Below are positions 16,801-23,698 of a DNA stretch of 64,000 nucleotides, piece after piece. The translations under genes were made by a program, and so were the position numbers. Below the pieces are notes generated by a model that made no database searches, was not told where the DNA came from, and was given only the letters and a program-made list of their open reading frames with translations. Source of the DNA: Betaproteobacteria bacterium Ga0077526 (lineage in GTDB: Bacteria; Pseudomonadota; Gammaproteobacteria; Burkholderiales; Ga0077523); the NCBI GenBank assembly GCA_001464765.1, contig LNDV01000028.1, forward strand, positions 124,001 through 188,000, written 5' to 3'. Each line of letters opens with the position of its first letter. Position 1 is the first letter of the stretch.

Positions 16801-17655
16801 ATGAACATTTCCTGCAAAGCCGTACCCTGTCCCATTGCGAGACCGTGGGCTCGCCTTCTCGCGGTAGCCTCGATCCTGTTCTTGGGATGGGCGACGGTCC
16901 TTCCCTCAATTTCCCAAGCCGACGAGACGCGCAAGGGTAAGCCGGCTGGCAAGGCCCTTCACCCTACGAAAGTCGTCTATGACCCCCCGGCGTCCGTCCA
17001 AAGCCGAGATGTTCGGGATGCTCTCAAGTCAGACGGCATCCTCGAATCGATGGCTTCCGATCTCGACAAGACGCTCCGACTCCCGAAGGCTCTGACACTA
17101 CGCATGGGCGAATGCGGGGAGCCCAATGCTTACTACCACACCGAGACCAGGACGATCTTCATTTGCTACAACCTGTTGACCGGGATCGAGCAGGATCTTG
17201 CCGGCGTGGATCTGCGCGGCGACGCACTCCAGACAGCCGCGTGGCACGCATTTGTCTTTTCTCTGATCCACGAAGTCGGGCACGCATTGATCGATGTTCT
17301 CGACGTGCCAGTGGCGGGGCGCGAAGAGGACGTGGCGGACCAGCTTTCTACGTACGCTCTCTTGGAGGAGGAGTCCGTCGGGGTCGAGGCAGCGCTGAAC
17401 GGCGCGTCGTGGTTTGGTGCGAGGAGTCATGGCGTCGGGCAGGCCGGTGCGTTCTGGGATTCCCACGCCCTCGATATACAGCGCTACTACAACATCGTGT
17501 GCTGGGTGTACGGCAGCAATCCGGAGGCGCTGGCGCACATTCCCGAGTCCTATTCGCTGCCGCTCGATCGCGCTGTGAACTGTCCGCACGAATACCGGCA
17601 GCTCAAGCGTTACTGGGATCGGACGCTCGCTCCTTTTCTGATCGCGCCGAAGTGA
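16801..17655 (+). CDS. DUF4344-type putative metallopeptidase, exported
   Basis: This is a 284-residue protein. Residues 10-40 form a signal peptide (LLAVASILFLGWATVLPSIS, cleavage near QADE). The mature part contains a zinc-protease helix, FSLIHEVGHALID (His157, Glu158, His161), followed by VAGREEDVADQ, the Glu/Asp-rich helix that supplies a third metal ligand in DUF4344 proteins. This family is a putative metallopeptidase with no firmly known substrate. The protein should act in the periplasm or at the cell surface. It stands alone, after the quinone-oxidoreductase relic and with 288 bases of non-coding DNA behind it. No strong ribosome-binding site precedes ATG 16801. Confidence 0.75.
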   Translation: MNISCKAVPCPIARPWARLLAVASILFLGWATVLPSISQADETRKGKPAGKALHPTKVVYDPPASVQSRDVRDALKSDGILESMASDLDKTLRLPKALTLRMGECGEPNAYYHTETRTIFICYNLLTGIEQDLAGVDLRGDALQTAAWHAFVFSLIHEVGHALIDVLDVPVAGREEDVADQLSTYALLEEESVGVEAALNGASWFGARSHGVGQAGAFWDSHALDIQRYYNIVCWVYGSNPEALAHIPESYSLPLDRAVNCPHEYRQLKRYWDRTLAPFLIAPK

Positions 17656-17943
17656 AGATTGCCGACCAAGGGATTGCGGTGCGCCCCTACCCCGACACCC
17701 CCCCCGATGTCGGCCCCTGCGTCACGTACGGGCTCCATGGCGATGTCTGATTCGATCCGTTCACCGCGCGGACGCGCTGGCCGAGACAGACGCGATCACA
17801 CGGCGATGGCGGGGCGGCATGGTCTGGTCTCCCGCACGCTTGTTCGGGACTGCCGGCGCGCAAAACTGCCCGCTCACGCGCGCCAGGGCACGCCAACACT
17901 GAGCCGCAGGCATGCGCCGGTCAATAGAGCCGGCGCCCGCCGC
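17656..17943. other. Non-coding gap, nothing recognised
   Basis: This lies between the DUF4344 gene and the convergent arfB gene. I see no coding bias, no strong terminator hairpin and no RNA gene. A C-run (ACACCCCCCCCGA) near 17695 is the only low-complexity patch. Confidence 0.5.
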
Positions 17944-18342
17944 CTACTCGTCCACCTTCGCGCGGTTGGCCTTGACCTGGGACCGGATCGTCTTTGCCTG
18001 CATGCGTCGCTTCTTCGCGCCGAGGGACGGTCTTGTCGGCCGGCGAGGCTTGGGCGTGTGCGACGCCTCGTCCACCATGAGCTGCAGTCGCTCCATCGCT
18101 TCCGCCCGGTTGCGGTCCTGGCTGCGCGAGGTCTGTGCCTTGATGACGATGACGCCATCCTTCGTCACGCGCTGGTCCTGCATGGCCAGCAGGCGCTCCT
18201 TGACGGTATCCGGCAGCGAGGACGCGCGGATGTCGAAGCGCAGCTGCACGGCGCTGGAGACCTTGTTGACGTTCTGCCCGCCCGGGCCTTGCGCGCGCGC
18301 TGCGGTGAACTCGACTTCGTGCTCGGGGACGGAATAGGCCAT
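17944..18342 (-). CDS. arfB: Alternative ribosome-rescue factor / peptidyl-tRNA hydrolase ArfB
   Basis: The 132-residue protein has the release-factor catalytic motif GPGGQNVNK (GGQ at 21-23). It ends in a long basic tail (RPTRPSLGAKKRRMQAKTIR) that enters the empty mRNA channel of stalled ribosomes in ArfB/YaeJ. It hydrolyses peptidyl-tRNA on non-stop complexes. The length fits ArfB and is far below that of RF1/RF2. I chose the start at 18342 (MAYSVPEHEVEF) because the family begins about 12 residues before GGQ's helix; upstream codons look non-coding. It is transcribed divergently from the YchJ-type gene. Confidence 0.9.
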   Translation of the reverse strand: MAYSVPEHEVEFTAARAQGPGGQNVNKVSSAVQLRFDIRASSLPDTVKERLLAMQDQRVTKDGVIVIKAQTSRSQDRNRAEAMERLQLMVDEASHTPKPRRPTRPSLGAKKRRMQAKTIRSQVKANRAKVDE

Positions 18343-18485
18343 GGAAACGAAACGGGAGTGATCGTCCGGTCCGCACCGGAAGGGGACCGCACTATAGGCG
18401 AGTCGTCCGCGCGGTGCCACCCGGCGACTTGTCAGGCGAAAGTCGTAGCGGCACTCTTCGTACCGTCCTGACCTGGAGACGCCTG

Positions 18486-18902
18486 GTGAGCCGGAAACCC
18501 GAAGTTCCCCCTGGGAGCGCCTGCCCATGCGGCAGCGGTCTCGACTACGACGCCTGCTGCGGGCGCTGGCACGGCGGTCCCGAGCATCTCCAGGCGCCGA
18601 CGGCCGAAGCGCTGATGCGAAGCCGGTACAGTGCCTTCGTGCGCGGCCTGGGGGCGTATCTCCAGGACACCTGGCACCCGGATAGGCGTCCGGCAGCAGT
18701 TCCCGAGTTCGAGCCCGGATTGCGCTGGCTCGGGCTGGAGGTGAAACGCCATGTGGTCACGGGCGAGGACCGGGCCGAGGTGGAGTTCGTCGCTCGCAGC
18801 AAATTCGGCGGTCGTGCCCACCGCCTCCACGAGACGAGCCGGTTCGTCCGCGAAGCCGGCCAGTGGTTCTATGTGGATGGCGATGTGCATTCGGGGGGCT
18901 GA
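18486..18902 (+). CDS. YchJ family (UPF0225) SEC-C motif protein
   Basis: The GTG start at 18486 has a good GGAG ribosome-binding site 7 bases upstream and gives 138 residues; an in-frame ATG at 18414 is possible. The N-terminal ACPCGSGLDYDACCG is the zinc-binding SEC-C motif. It is followed by AEALMRSRYSAFVRG, the hallmark of the YchJ family, and an NTF2-like beta-rich part (WLGLEVKRHVV ... EVEFVARSKFGGRAHRLHE). The function of the family is not established. It is divergent from arfB. The ECF sigma factor follows 48 bases downstream with its own promoter. Confidence 0.85.
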   Translation: MSRKPEVPPGSACPCGSGLDYDACCGRWHGGPEHLQAPTAEALMRSRYSAFVRGLGAYLQDTWHPDRRPAAVPEFEPGLRWLGLEVKRHVVTGEDRAEVEFVARSKFGGRAHRLHETSRFVREAGQWFYVDGDVHSGG

Positions 18903-18915
18903 CGGTCCTGGCTGC

Positions 18916-18942
18916 TGTCACAGCCGCGCTGCCTCCTTCGTC
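18916..18942 (+). promoter_or_regulatory. ECF41-type promoter of the sigma gene
   Basis: TGTCACA (18916-18922), exactly 16 bases, then CGTC (18939-18942). This is the bipartite ECF41 target signature as I remember it from work on this sigma group. The ATG at 18951 lies only 8 bases beyond CGTC, so the transcript would be leaderless or nearly so, and no Shine-Dalgarno sequence is present. Confidence 0.75.
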
Positions 18943-18950
18943 TAGTACCG

Positions 18951-19847
18951 ATGGACCCTCTGGAAGTGGACGACTCCGCCCAACCGTTCGAGCAATGCCG
19001 CTCACGCCTCTTCGGCGTGGCTTACCGCATGCTCGGCTGCCGCGCGGACGCCGAGGACGTCGTTCAGGACGCCTGGTTGCGGTGGCAGCGAACCGATCGG
19101 GCTTCCGTGGAGTCGGCGGAAGCCTGGCTCGTTACCGTGGTCACGCGACTCAGTCTGGACCGCCTGCGCAGCGCCAAGCGGGAACGGGAAAGCTACGTGG
19201 GGCCCTGGCTGCCCGACCCCATCTTCACCGATGCGTTGCCCTCGCCGGATCTCCGGATGGAGCTGGCTTCCGAGGTGTCCGTCGCTCTCCTGACGGTGCT
19301 GGAGCGGCTTGCGCCGGACAAGCGCGCAGCCTTTCTGTTGAAGGACGTGTTCGACTACGACTACCCGGAGATTGCCGACATCCTCGGCAGGAGTGAACCC
19401 GCTGTACGCCAACTAGTGCATCGCGCACGGGAGGATCTGCGGGTCGGGCGCCCACGCTTCGCCGTCCCCGAACGGGATCGCGACCGGCTGCTGGAGAAGT
19501 TCATGGCGGCCGCGACGACAGGCGATCGTGAAGCCGTGATGGCGTTGCTCACCGACGATGCCGAGTACCTGTCGGATGGTGGCGGGAAGGTCTACGCCGC
19601 GTTGACGGCTCTTCGGGGTCCGGAACGCATCGGCCGCCTGTACCACGTCGTGGCCCGGCGCTTTCCCGACCTCACCTATCGGCTGCTTCGCGTCAACGGG
19701 GAACTCGGCGCCCTGGTGCTCTGCGGCGGCGAGGTGTTTTCCGTTCATTGCTTCCGCTGGCGGGGCGACCGCATCGCCGGCCTCTATGTGATCCGCAATC
19801 CCGACAAGCTCGCGCACTGCGGATTGCCCGGCGTTCCTTCCGGCTGA
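18951..19847 (+). CDS. ECF41-group RNA polymerase sigma factor with C-terminal SnoaL-like domain
   Basis: This 298-residue protein has sigma region 2 (residues about 12-80, RADAEDVVQDAWLRW) and region 4 (about 110-165, DYPEIADILGRSEPAVRQLV). A C-terminal NTF2/SnoaL-like domain follows (about 175-290). The three ECF41 signatures are all present: WLPDP (86-90) in the linker, DGGGK (209-213) and NPDKL (283-287) in the C-terminal domain. In ECF41 proteins this domain replaces a separate anti-sigma factor and tunes activity. The gene has its own TGTCACA-N16-CGTC promoter, and the adjacent cupin/DJ-1 operon has an identical one. This indicates autoregulation and a tiny local regulon. Confidence 0.92.
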   Translation: MDPLEVDDSAQPFEQCRSRLFGVAYRMLGCRADAEDVVQDAWLRWQRTDRASVESAEAWLVTVVTRLSLDRLRSAKRERESYVGPWLPDPIFTDALPSPDLRMELASEVSVALLTVLERLAPDKRAAFLLKDVFDYDYPEIADILGRSEPAVRQLVHRAREDLRVGRPRFAVPERDRDRLLEKFMAAATTGDREAVMALLTDDAEYLSDGGGKVYAALTALRGPERIGRLYHVVARRFPDLTYRLLRVNGELGALVLCGGEVFSVHCFRWRGDRIAGLYVIRNPDKLAHCGLPGVPSG

Positions 19848-19852
19848 AGGAT

Positions 19853-19879
19853 TGTCACAGACGGGCTGCCCCGGCCGTC
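19853..19879 (+). promoter_or_regulatory. ECF41-type promoter of the cupin/DJ-1 operon
   Basis: TGTCACA (19853-19859), exactly 16 bases, then CGTC (19876-19879), the same signature and spacing as upstream of the sigma gene. It starts 6 bases after the sigma stop codon. The cupin ATG is 60 bases downstream with a normal GAGGAGGA ribosome-binding site. Confidence 0.78.
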
Positions 19880-19938
19880 TTGATGCGGGGGCCCGCGTTC
19901 GCGCGGGTCGTCTCAAAACACTCATCGAGGAGGACAGC

Positions 19939-20358
19939 ATGACCCTGCGCAGTTCGATTCTTTTTCTGGTGGCGGCAGTGCTCGCGGTACCCGCCCTTGC
20001 CCACGACGACAAGCCCGGTGCGGGCGAGGCGAAGATCACGCCGAAGTTCCTGACCGACCTGGCTGATCTGCCCGGCCGGGAGAGCATGATGCTGACGGTC
20101 GAGTTCCCGCCGGGGTACGTGTCGGAGCCCCACCGTCATGAGGCCCATACCTTTGTCTACGTGCTGGAGGGCACGGTCGAGATGCAGGTCGCGGGTGGCG
20201 AGTTGCGGCGCCTGACGGCGGGCGATGTCTTCTACGAGAACCCGAAAGATGTTCATACCGTTGCGACGAATCCGAGCAAGACGGCATCCGCGAAGATTCT
20301 GGTCATGCTGGTGAAGGCCAAGGGGGTGCCCCCGGTCCTGCCGCTGGAGAAGAAGTGA
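19939..20358 (+). CDS. Exported cupin-2 domain protein
   Basis: This 139-residue protein has a signal peptide (ILFLVAAVLAVPALA, cleavage before HDDK). A single cupin barrel follows, with metal-ligand motif EPHRHEAH (residues 64-70), the second histidine in DVHTV (His106) and the glycine-rich turn LEGTVEMQV. The family is functionally broad (small oxygenases, isomerases, sensors), so the reaction is unknown; a periplasmic location is likely. The start is ATG 19939 because it has a strong GAGGAGGA site and begins the signal peptide. Its stop overlaps the next start (TGATG). It is the first gene behind the ECF41 promoter. Confidence 0.85.
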   Translation: MTLRSSILFLVAAVLAVPALAHDDKPGAGEAKITPKFLTDLADLPGRESMMLTVEFPPGYVSEPHRHEAHTFVYVLEGTVEMQVAGGELRRLTAGDVFYENPKDVHTVATNPSKTASAKILVMLVKAKGVPPVLPLEKK

Positions 20359-21026
20359 TGGGTGCCTGGATGAGGGCGCTGATCGCGTGTGTCGTCCTGC
20401 TGATGCCGTTCCGGGTCTTTGCTGCCTCTGCCACGATCGGCATCCTCGTCTTCGACGGTTTTCTGACGAGCGACGTCACGGCACCGGTGGAGGTCTTCGG
20501 CGCGGCGACCAAGAAGGCCTGGTTCTCGTCCTACCGCGTCGTGCTGGTTTCGGCAGGTCGCAATCGGACGGTCGTCTCCGAAGAGGGGTTGCGGGTGACC
20601 GCGGACCGGACGATCTACGACGCGCCCAAGCTGGACGTCCTGGTGGTGCCGAGCGCCTACAGCATGGATCCGATGCTGCGCAATCGTGATCTCGTCGCCT
20701 TCATCCGGACGCAGGCGAAGACCGCATCCTGGATGGCTTCCAACTGCTCCGGGGCGTTTCTGCTGGGTGCGGCGGGTGTGCTGGATGGCAAGCGGGCGAC
20801 GACCTGGGCTGGCGGAGAAAAGAGTCTTGCGGAGGCTTACCCGGCTGTCCTGGTGCAGGTTGACCAGAACGTGGTGATCGACGAGCGCGTCATCACGTCG
20901 AACGGCGGACCGGTCAGCTATCAGGCGGCATTCCAGCTGCTGGCGAAGCTCAGTTCGGGAGCGTTTGCGCAGGAGGTATCCGAGCAGATCCAGTTCGATC
21001 GACTCGCCAGGGCGTTTCCCCGCTGA
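20358..21026 (+). CDS. Exported DJ-1/PfpI superfamily protein
   Basis: This 222-residue protein has an N-terminal signal (MRALIACVVLLMPFRVFA). The DJ-1/PfpI fold follows: IGILVFDGFLTSDVTAPVEV, then LDVLVVPSAY, then the nucleophile elbow ASNCSGAFLLGAAGVL with Cys130. The partner motif THW-type is represented by ATTWAGG. The subfamily resembles the amidotransferase half of AraC-type GATase regulators, but without the helix-turn-helix domain and with an export signal. It overlaps the cupin gene (TGATG at 20356-20360), so both are expressed together under the ECF41 sigma factor. The substrate is unknown; a role in redox or electrophile stress is inference. Confidence 0.85.
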   Translation: MGAWMRALIACVVLLMPFRVFAASATIGILVFDGFLTSDVTAPVEVFGAATKKAWFSSYRVVLVSAGRNRTVVSEEGLRVTADRTIYDAPKLDVLVVPSAYSMDPMLRNRDLVAFIRTQAKTASWMASNCSGAFLLGAAGVLDGKRATTWAGGEKSLAEAYPAVLVQVDQNVVIDERVITSNGGPVSYQAAFQLLAKLSSGAFAQEVSEQIQFDRLARAFPR

Positions 21027-21053
21027 GGGCGGCCGGCAGGCTGGCCCGGCGGA

Positions 21054-21281
21054 TCAGTGCAGGAAGAACTCGTCGGACTCGGCCCGGGGCGCGCACAGGG
21101 CCGAGAGCACCTGCGACACCGGCACCGCGCCGGTGAACACCACGTATTCGGGCGGGGACACGGGCGCAATGGCGACCAGCACGGCGGCCGCGGCGAGGCG
21201 CAGGCTGGGCGTGACGGTGCTGACCGCGGTCTGTCGGTCAGGGCTGACCCGCTCCTGGCGGGCGCAGCAATTCAAGTTCAT
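21054..21281 (-). CDS. Small SPPEYV-family protein, copy 1 (hypothetical)
   Basis: This reading frame shares a clear core with the one at 23340-23549: TPSLRL, a hydrophobic stretch, APVSPPEYV..TG..P.S and a terminal FFLH. The shared core begins at about 21212, outside the preceding gene, so the similarity is not a by-product of that gene. The only start codon in reach is ATG 21281, inside the tail of the HEPN/LOTUS gene, without a ribosome-binding site. The original start may have been lost. One hydrophobic segment suggests membrane attachment. Function unknown. I know of no named family with this motif. Confidence 0.4.
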   Translation of the reverse strand: MNLNCCARQERVSPDRQTAVSTVTPSLRLAAAAVLVAIAPVSPPEYVVFTGAVPVSQVLSALCAPRAESDEFFLH

Positions 21282-22122
21282 AGCGCGAACTGATGCGATA
21301 GATGGTTCGCCTGCCTCCGTTCGGCGTCGTTTCTTCTTCGACATCAAAGAGTTCGGTCGCCAGCAACAGCTTCTTCAATGTTCGGTGGCCAAAGCGATTG
21401 CCCAGATCCGTCAGCTCCTCAGGCTCCCGCTTCTGAATGACGTTGGCGGCTGTCGCCAGCACCATCCAGCCATCCGGCCGGTCCGTCTTCGTGGCGATCT
21501 CGCCGAGCATCAGGACCAGTCTGCTGTGACGCAGCCACTGCAGTTCGAGTTGGCGGGCGCCTTCTGGCGATGAGAAGTATTCGGCATGTGCCTTGGTGGC
21601 CTCTTGAAGTGAGGTCACGAACCCCCGAAGCCGATCTCGCATGGGCAGCGCCTGGGCGCGCTGCGCGTCGAGATAGGCCAGCGCCTCGCGCGTGCTGTCC
21701 TCGGAGGCCGGCGACCAGCGCGGCAGGAAGTGGTGGATCAGATCGTTGCGGGCATCCACGATCGCTTTCATCTCGGCCGTGTGCTGCTCGACGAAGGCGC
21801 TGTCCGCCTGGATCGTGAAGCCGAACGAGAACCACGCCTCGTCGATGTTCTCCGGCGCTTCGCGTTCGCCGGCGTCGGCCAGAACGTCGTCGGCGAACTG
21901 CCCCGCCAGCTGCCCAAGTGTCTGCCTGTGGATCCTGGTCCGCCGCTCGTCGAAGTTGGCCTGCATCGAATGGACCGTTCCTTCGAGGCGGGAACTGGCC
22001 ATCAACTGCTTGAGCAGATGCTCGATGTTCTGGAACAGAAGCAGATTCCTGCCGATGCGCCGGAAGACCTCATCGATCTCGGGCGTGCGATGCGGCTCTC
22101 CAGGAGCGGATGTGCCGGTCAC
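21238..22122 (-). CDS. HEPN-motif protein with C-terminal OST-HTH/LOTUS-like domain
   Basis: This 294-residue protein is all-helical in its N-terminal 200 residues and contains VDARNDLIHHF. Its R125-N-D-L-I-H130 fits the RNxxxH signature of HEPN ribonucleases. Residues about 203-278 (MLGEIATKTDRPDGWMVLAT ... FGHRTLKKLLLATELFDVEE ... RRTIYRI) have the pattern of an OST-HTH/LOTUS RNA-binding winged helix. Both calls are by eye. Its ATG overlaps the stop of the restriction-helicase remnant (ATGA at 22119-22122), so it was the coupled distal gene of that defence-type operon. A nuclease or RNA-binding accessory function is inferred. The gene itself looks intact. Confidence 0.6.
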   Translation of the reverse strand: MTGTSAPGEPHRTPEIDEVFRRIGRNLLLFQNIEHLLKQLMASSRLEGTVHSMQANFDERRTRIHRQTLGQLAGQFADDVLADAGEREAPENIDEAWFSFGFTIQADSAFVEQHTAEMKAIVDARNDLIHHFLPRWSPASEDSTREALAYLDAQRAQALPMRDRLRGFVTSLQEATKAHAEYFSSPEGARQLELQWLRHSRLVLMLGEIATKTDRPDGWMVLATAANVIQKREPEELTDLGNRFGHRTLKKLLLATELFDVEEETTPNGGRRTIYRISSRYELELLRPPGAGQP

Positions 22123-22790
22123 TTGCGGGCCTCAGCGTTCATGGTGGCGTCAGGCCTCGAGCGGCTGGTCTTGGAATTGAGCGTATTCGCCAGCCCGCGC
22201 ACCCTCCGCGAGCCGGAACCGCAGCAGCCGAGCATGGTTGCCCGCACCGGGAAGCGATGCCACCGCCGCGACGCGTCGCTGTTGAGCGTGGCCCAAGCCT
22301 CGGCGTCGATCTCGGCCTTCAGCGTCGTCTTCTGCGCCATGTAGGGGTCGGACGCGCCCAGGAAGTAGGCCTGGCGGACGAAGAAGCTCTCTTCGTTGAA
22401 TTCGGTGTCGATCATCCACAGCGCGATGCTGTCGGTGCCGCCGCTCTCGATCTCGCCGGATTGCGGGCGAGGGGTTGGTCGGGTGCGCCAGCTGTCCATA
22501 TAACCGCGCATCTCGTTGATGATCGGCGTGGGGTCGTACTTCTTCTCGGGGGTGCTGAGGCCTTCGTCGTCGGCCGTCAGCTCCAGTTCGACCTGCGCCG
22601 TCGGACCCTTGGGCGCCTTGCGCTTCTTCGCCTTCGAGTGGGGCGTGATCAGCTCCGACCGTCGGCGCGACTCGATCATCTTGTTTGCGGGCTGACCGTC
22701 GGTATCCAGCTCCCAGTGCCGGCCCGGGTAGGCGTACGGCGAATTGAGGATCGGATGCTCGAAGAAAGTCAGCGGCGAGTCCTGCGACAT
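22119..22790 (-). pseudogene. Collapsed BPTD_3080-type (type III-like) restriction helicase remnant
   Basis: Residues 1-105 match the N-terminus of the BPTD_3080 family of restriction endonuclease subunits: HPILNSPYAYPGRHWELD, ESRRRSELITP, and GLSTPEKKYDPTPIINEMRG. Intact members run to roughly a thousand residues with a helicase core. Here the text jumps near residue 108-118 directly to a C-terminal family block (IDTEFNEESFFVRQAYFLGA, then KTTLKAEIDAEAWATLNSD). The helicase and nuclease core is missing. The last 50 residues no longer match the family. The 223-residue frame is open throughout, so the deletion was in frame and a short product could still be made. Recalled family features, not a search, support this. 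Confidence 0.65.
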
Positions 22791-23035
22791 GTGCCTCCCT
22801 GTTCGTCCCTCTCGCGGCAGGCGACGTCTTGCGCGTTCGGTGACGAGGACAGATTCATTTTGCCAAAGTCACATTCTCATGGAATGGCGCGTTTACCTGT
22901 CGGCGCTAACCTACCGGCGCTGTCGGAGGCGCGCCTGTCGCTCATCGCGGGCGGAAAGGTCTGATACCAACTCAAGACACCGTCGCGCGACGGCGCCTCG
23001 CACGTGCTCTTCTAGCCACTGGACTTCATCGGCCT
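22791..23035. other. Intergenic DNA upstream of the restriction remnant
   Basis: No gene is recognised. A locally AT-richer patch around 22848-22885 (GACAGATTCATTTTGCC) stands out against the GC-rich background. It may hold the promoter of the minus-strand pair or be a fragment of another intergenic repeat. Confidence 0.4.
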
Positions 23036-23335
23036 ACCGGTGTCGCCACCCGGACTCCGTCCGGGAACTCGGGACGTTTGGAGCCCGGACTCTGTCCGGG
23101 AACGGCGGTAGAGAGGGGGCGTTGTGACGCAGTGTCCCCGGAGTCGCGCCGTCGGCGCTCGTCCGGGCTACGGGTGTTTGTCGCGCGGACTCTGTCCGGG
23201 AACGGCGGTTAAGAGGGGGCTTTGTGACGCAGTGTCCCCGGAGTCGCGCCGTTGGCGCTCGTCCGGGCTACGGGTGTTTGTCGCGCGGGCCTTGTGGGGG
23301 AACTCGGGACGTTTGTAGCCCGGACTCCGTCTGGG
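23036..23335. repeat. REP-like array with an exact 100-bp period
   Basis: The block CGGACTCTGTCCGGG begins at 23086 and again at 23186, with a degraded third start at 23286, so the period is exactly 100 bases. Each unit carries CCCCGGAGTCGCGCCGT and GGCGCTCGTCCGGGCTACG, the same core as the array at 16110. Flanking GCCCGGACT(C/T)(C/T)GTCCGGG-type palindromes lie at about 23045 and 23320. Reading frames across it are artefacts of the repeat. Confidence 0.88.
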
Positions 23336-23339
23336 TGCG

Positions 23340-23549
23340 TCAGTTCAGGAAGAAGTTTCCCGAATCCGTATTCGACTGGAAGATCGGCGCGAGATATCGG
23401 GAAGCCGGAGTATCGCCCGTCGTCTCCACGTACTCCGGCGGCGACACCGGGGCGGTGCACAGCAGCGCGACGGCGATGCCGATGCGCAGGCGAAGGCTGG
23501 GCGTGGCGGCACGGGCGGCGGGGCTGGGCAGGGTGGGGTCGAGCGGCAT
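23340..23549 (-). CDS. Small SPPEYV-family protein, copy 2 (hypothetical)
   Basis: ATG 23549 is preceded by GGAG at 6 bases and gives 69 residues. It has a basic N-terminus, one hydrophobic segment (LRIGIAVALLCTAPV), then SPPEYVETTGDTPAS and a terminal SGNFFLN. The frame at 21054-21281 has the same order of motifs with different spacer residues, which argues for protein-level conservation. It is likely a small membrane-anchored or exported peptide. It lies just before the array of REP-like repeats and divergent from the following gene. Function unknown. Confidence 0.5.
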   Translation of the reverse strand: MPLDPTLPSPAARAATPSLRLRIGIAVALLCTAPVSPPEYVETTGDTPASRYLAPIFQSNTDSGNFFLN

Positions 23550-23698
23550 GGCGGGCTCCGGGCGGGCGGGTGGTGTCGGGCAACACCACCATCTGCTCCG
23601 CTTTACGACAGAGCGCACCGGAACTTGAAGGCGCGGCGGCCGGCGGCCGTTTCGCATGGGCGGCCTCCCGTGAGATAGTCAGGCGAGGAGAACCCGCC

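Noticed and set aside
23086-23335. CRISPR array suggested by the 100-bp period
   Set aside because: Whole units repeat, including the supposed spacers, and contain internal palindromes; they match a dispersed REP-like family.
23224-23628. Plus-strand frames starting MTQCPRSRAVGARPGYGCLS
   Set aside because: The same peptide arises at 23124 and 23224 because the frames lie inside the 100-bp repeat; not a gene.
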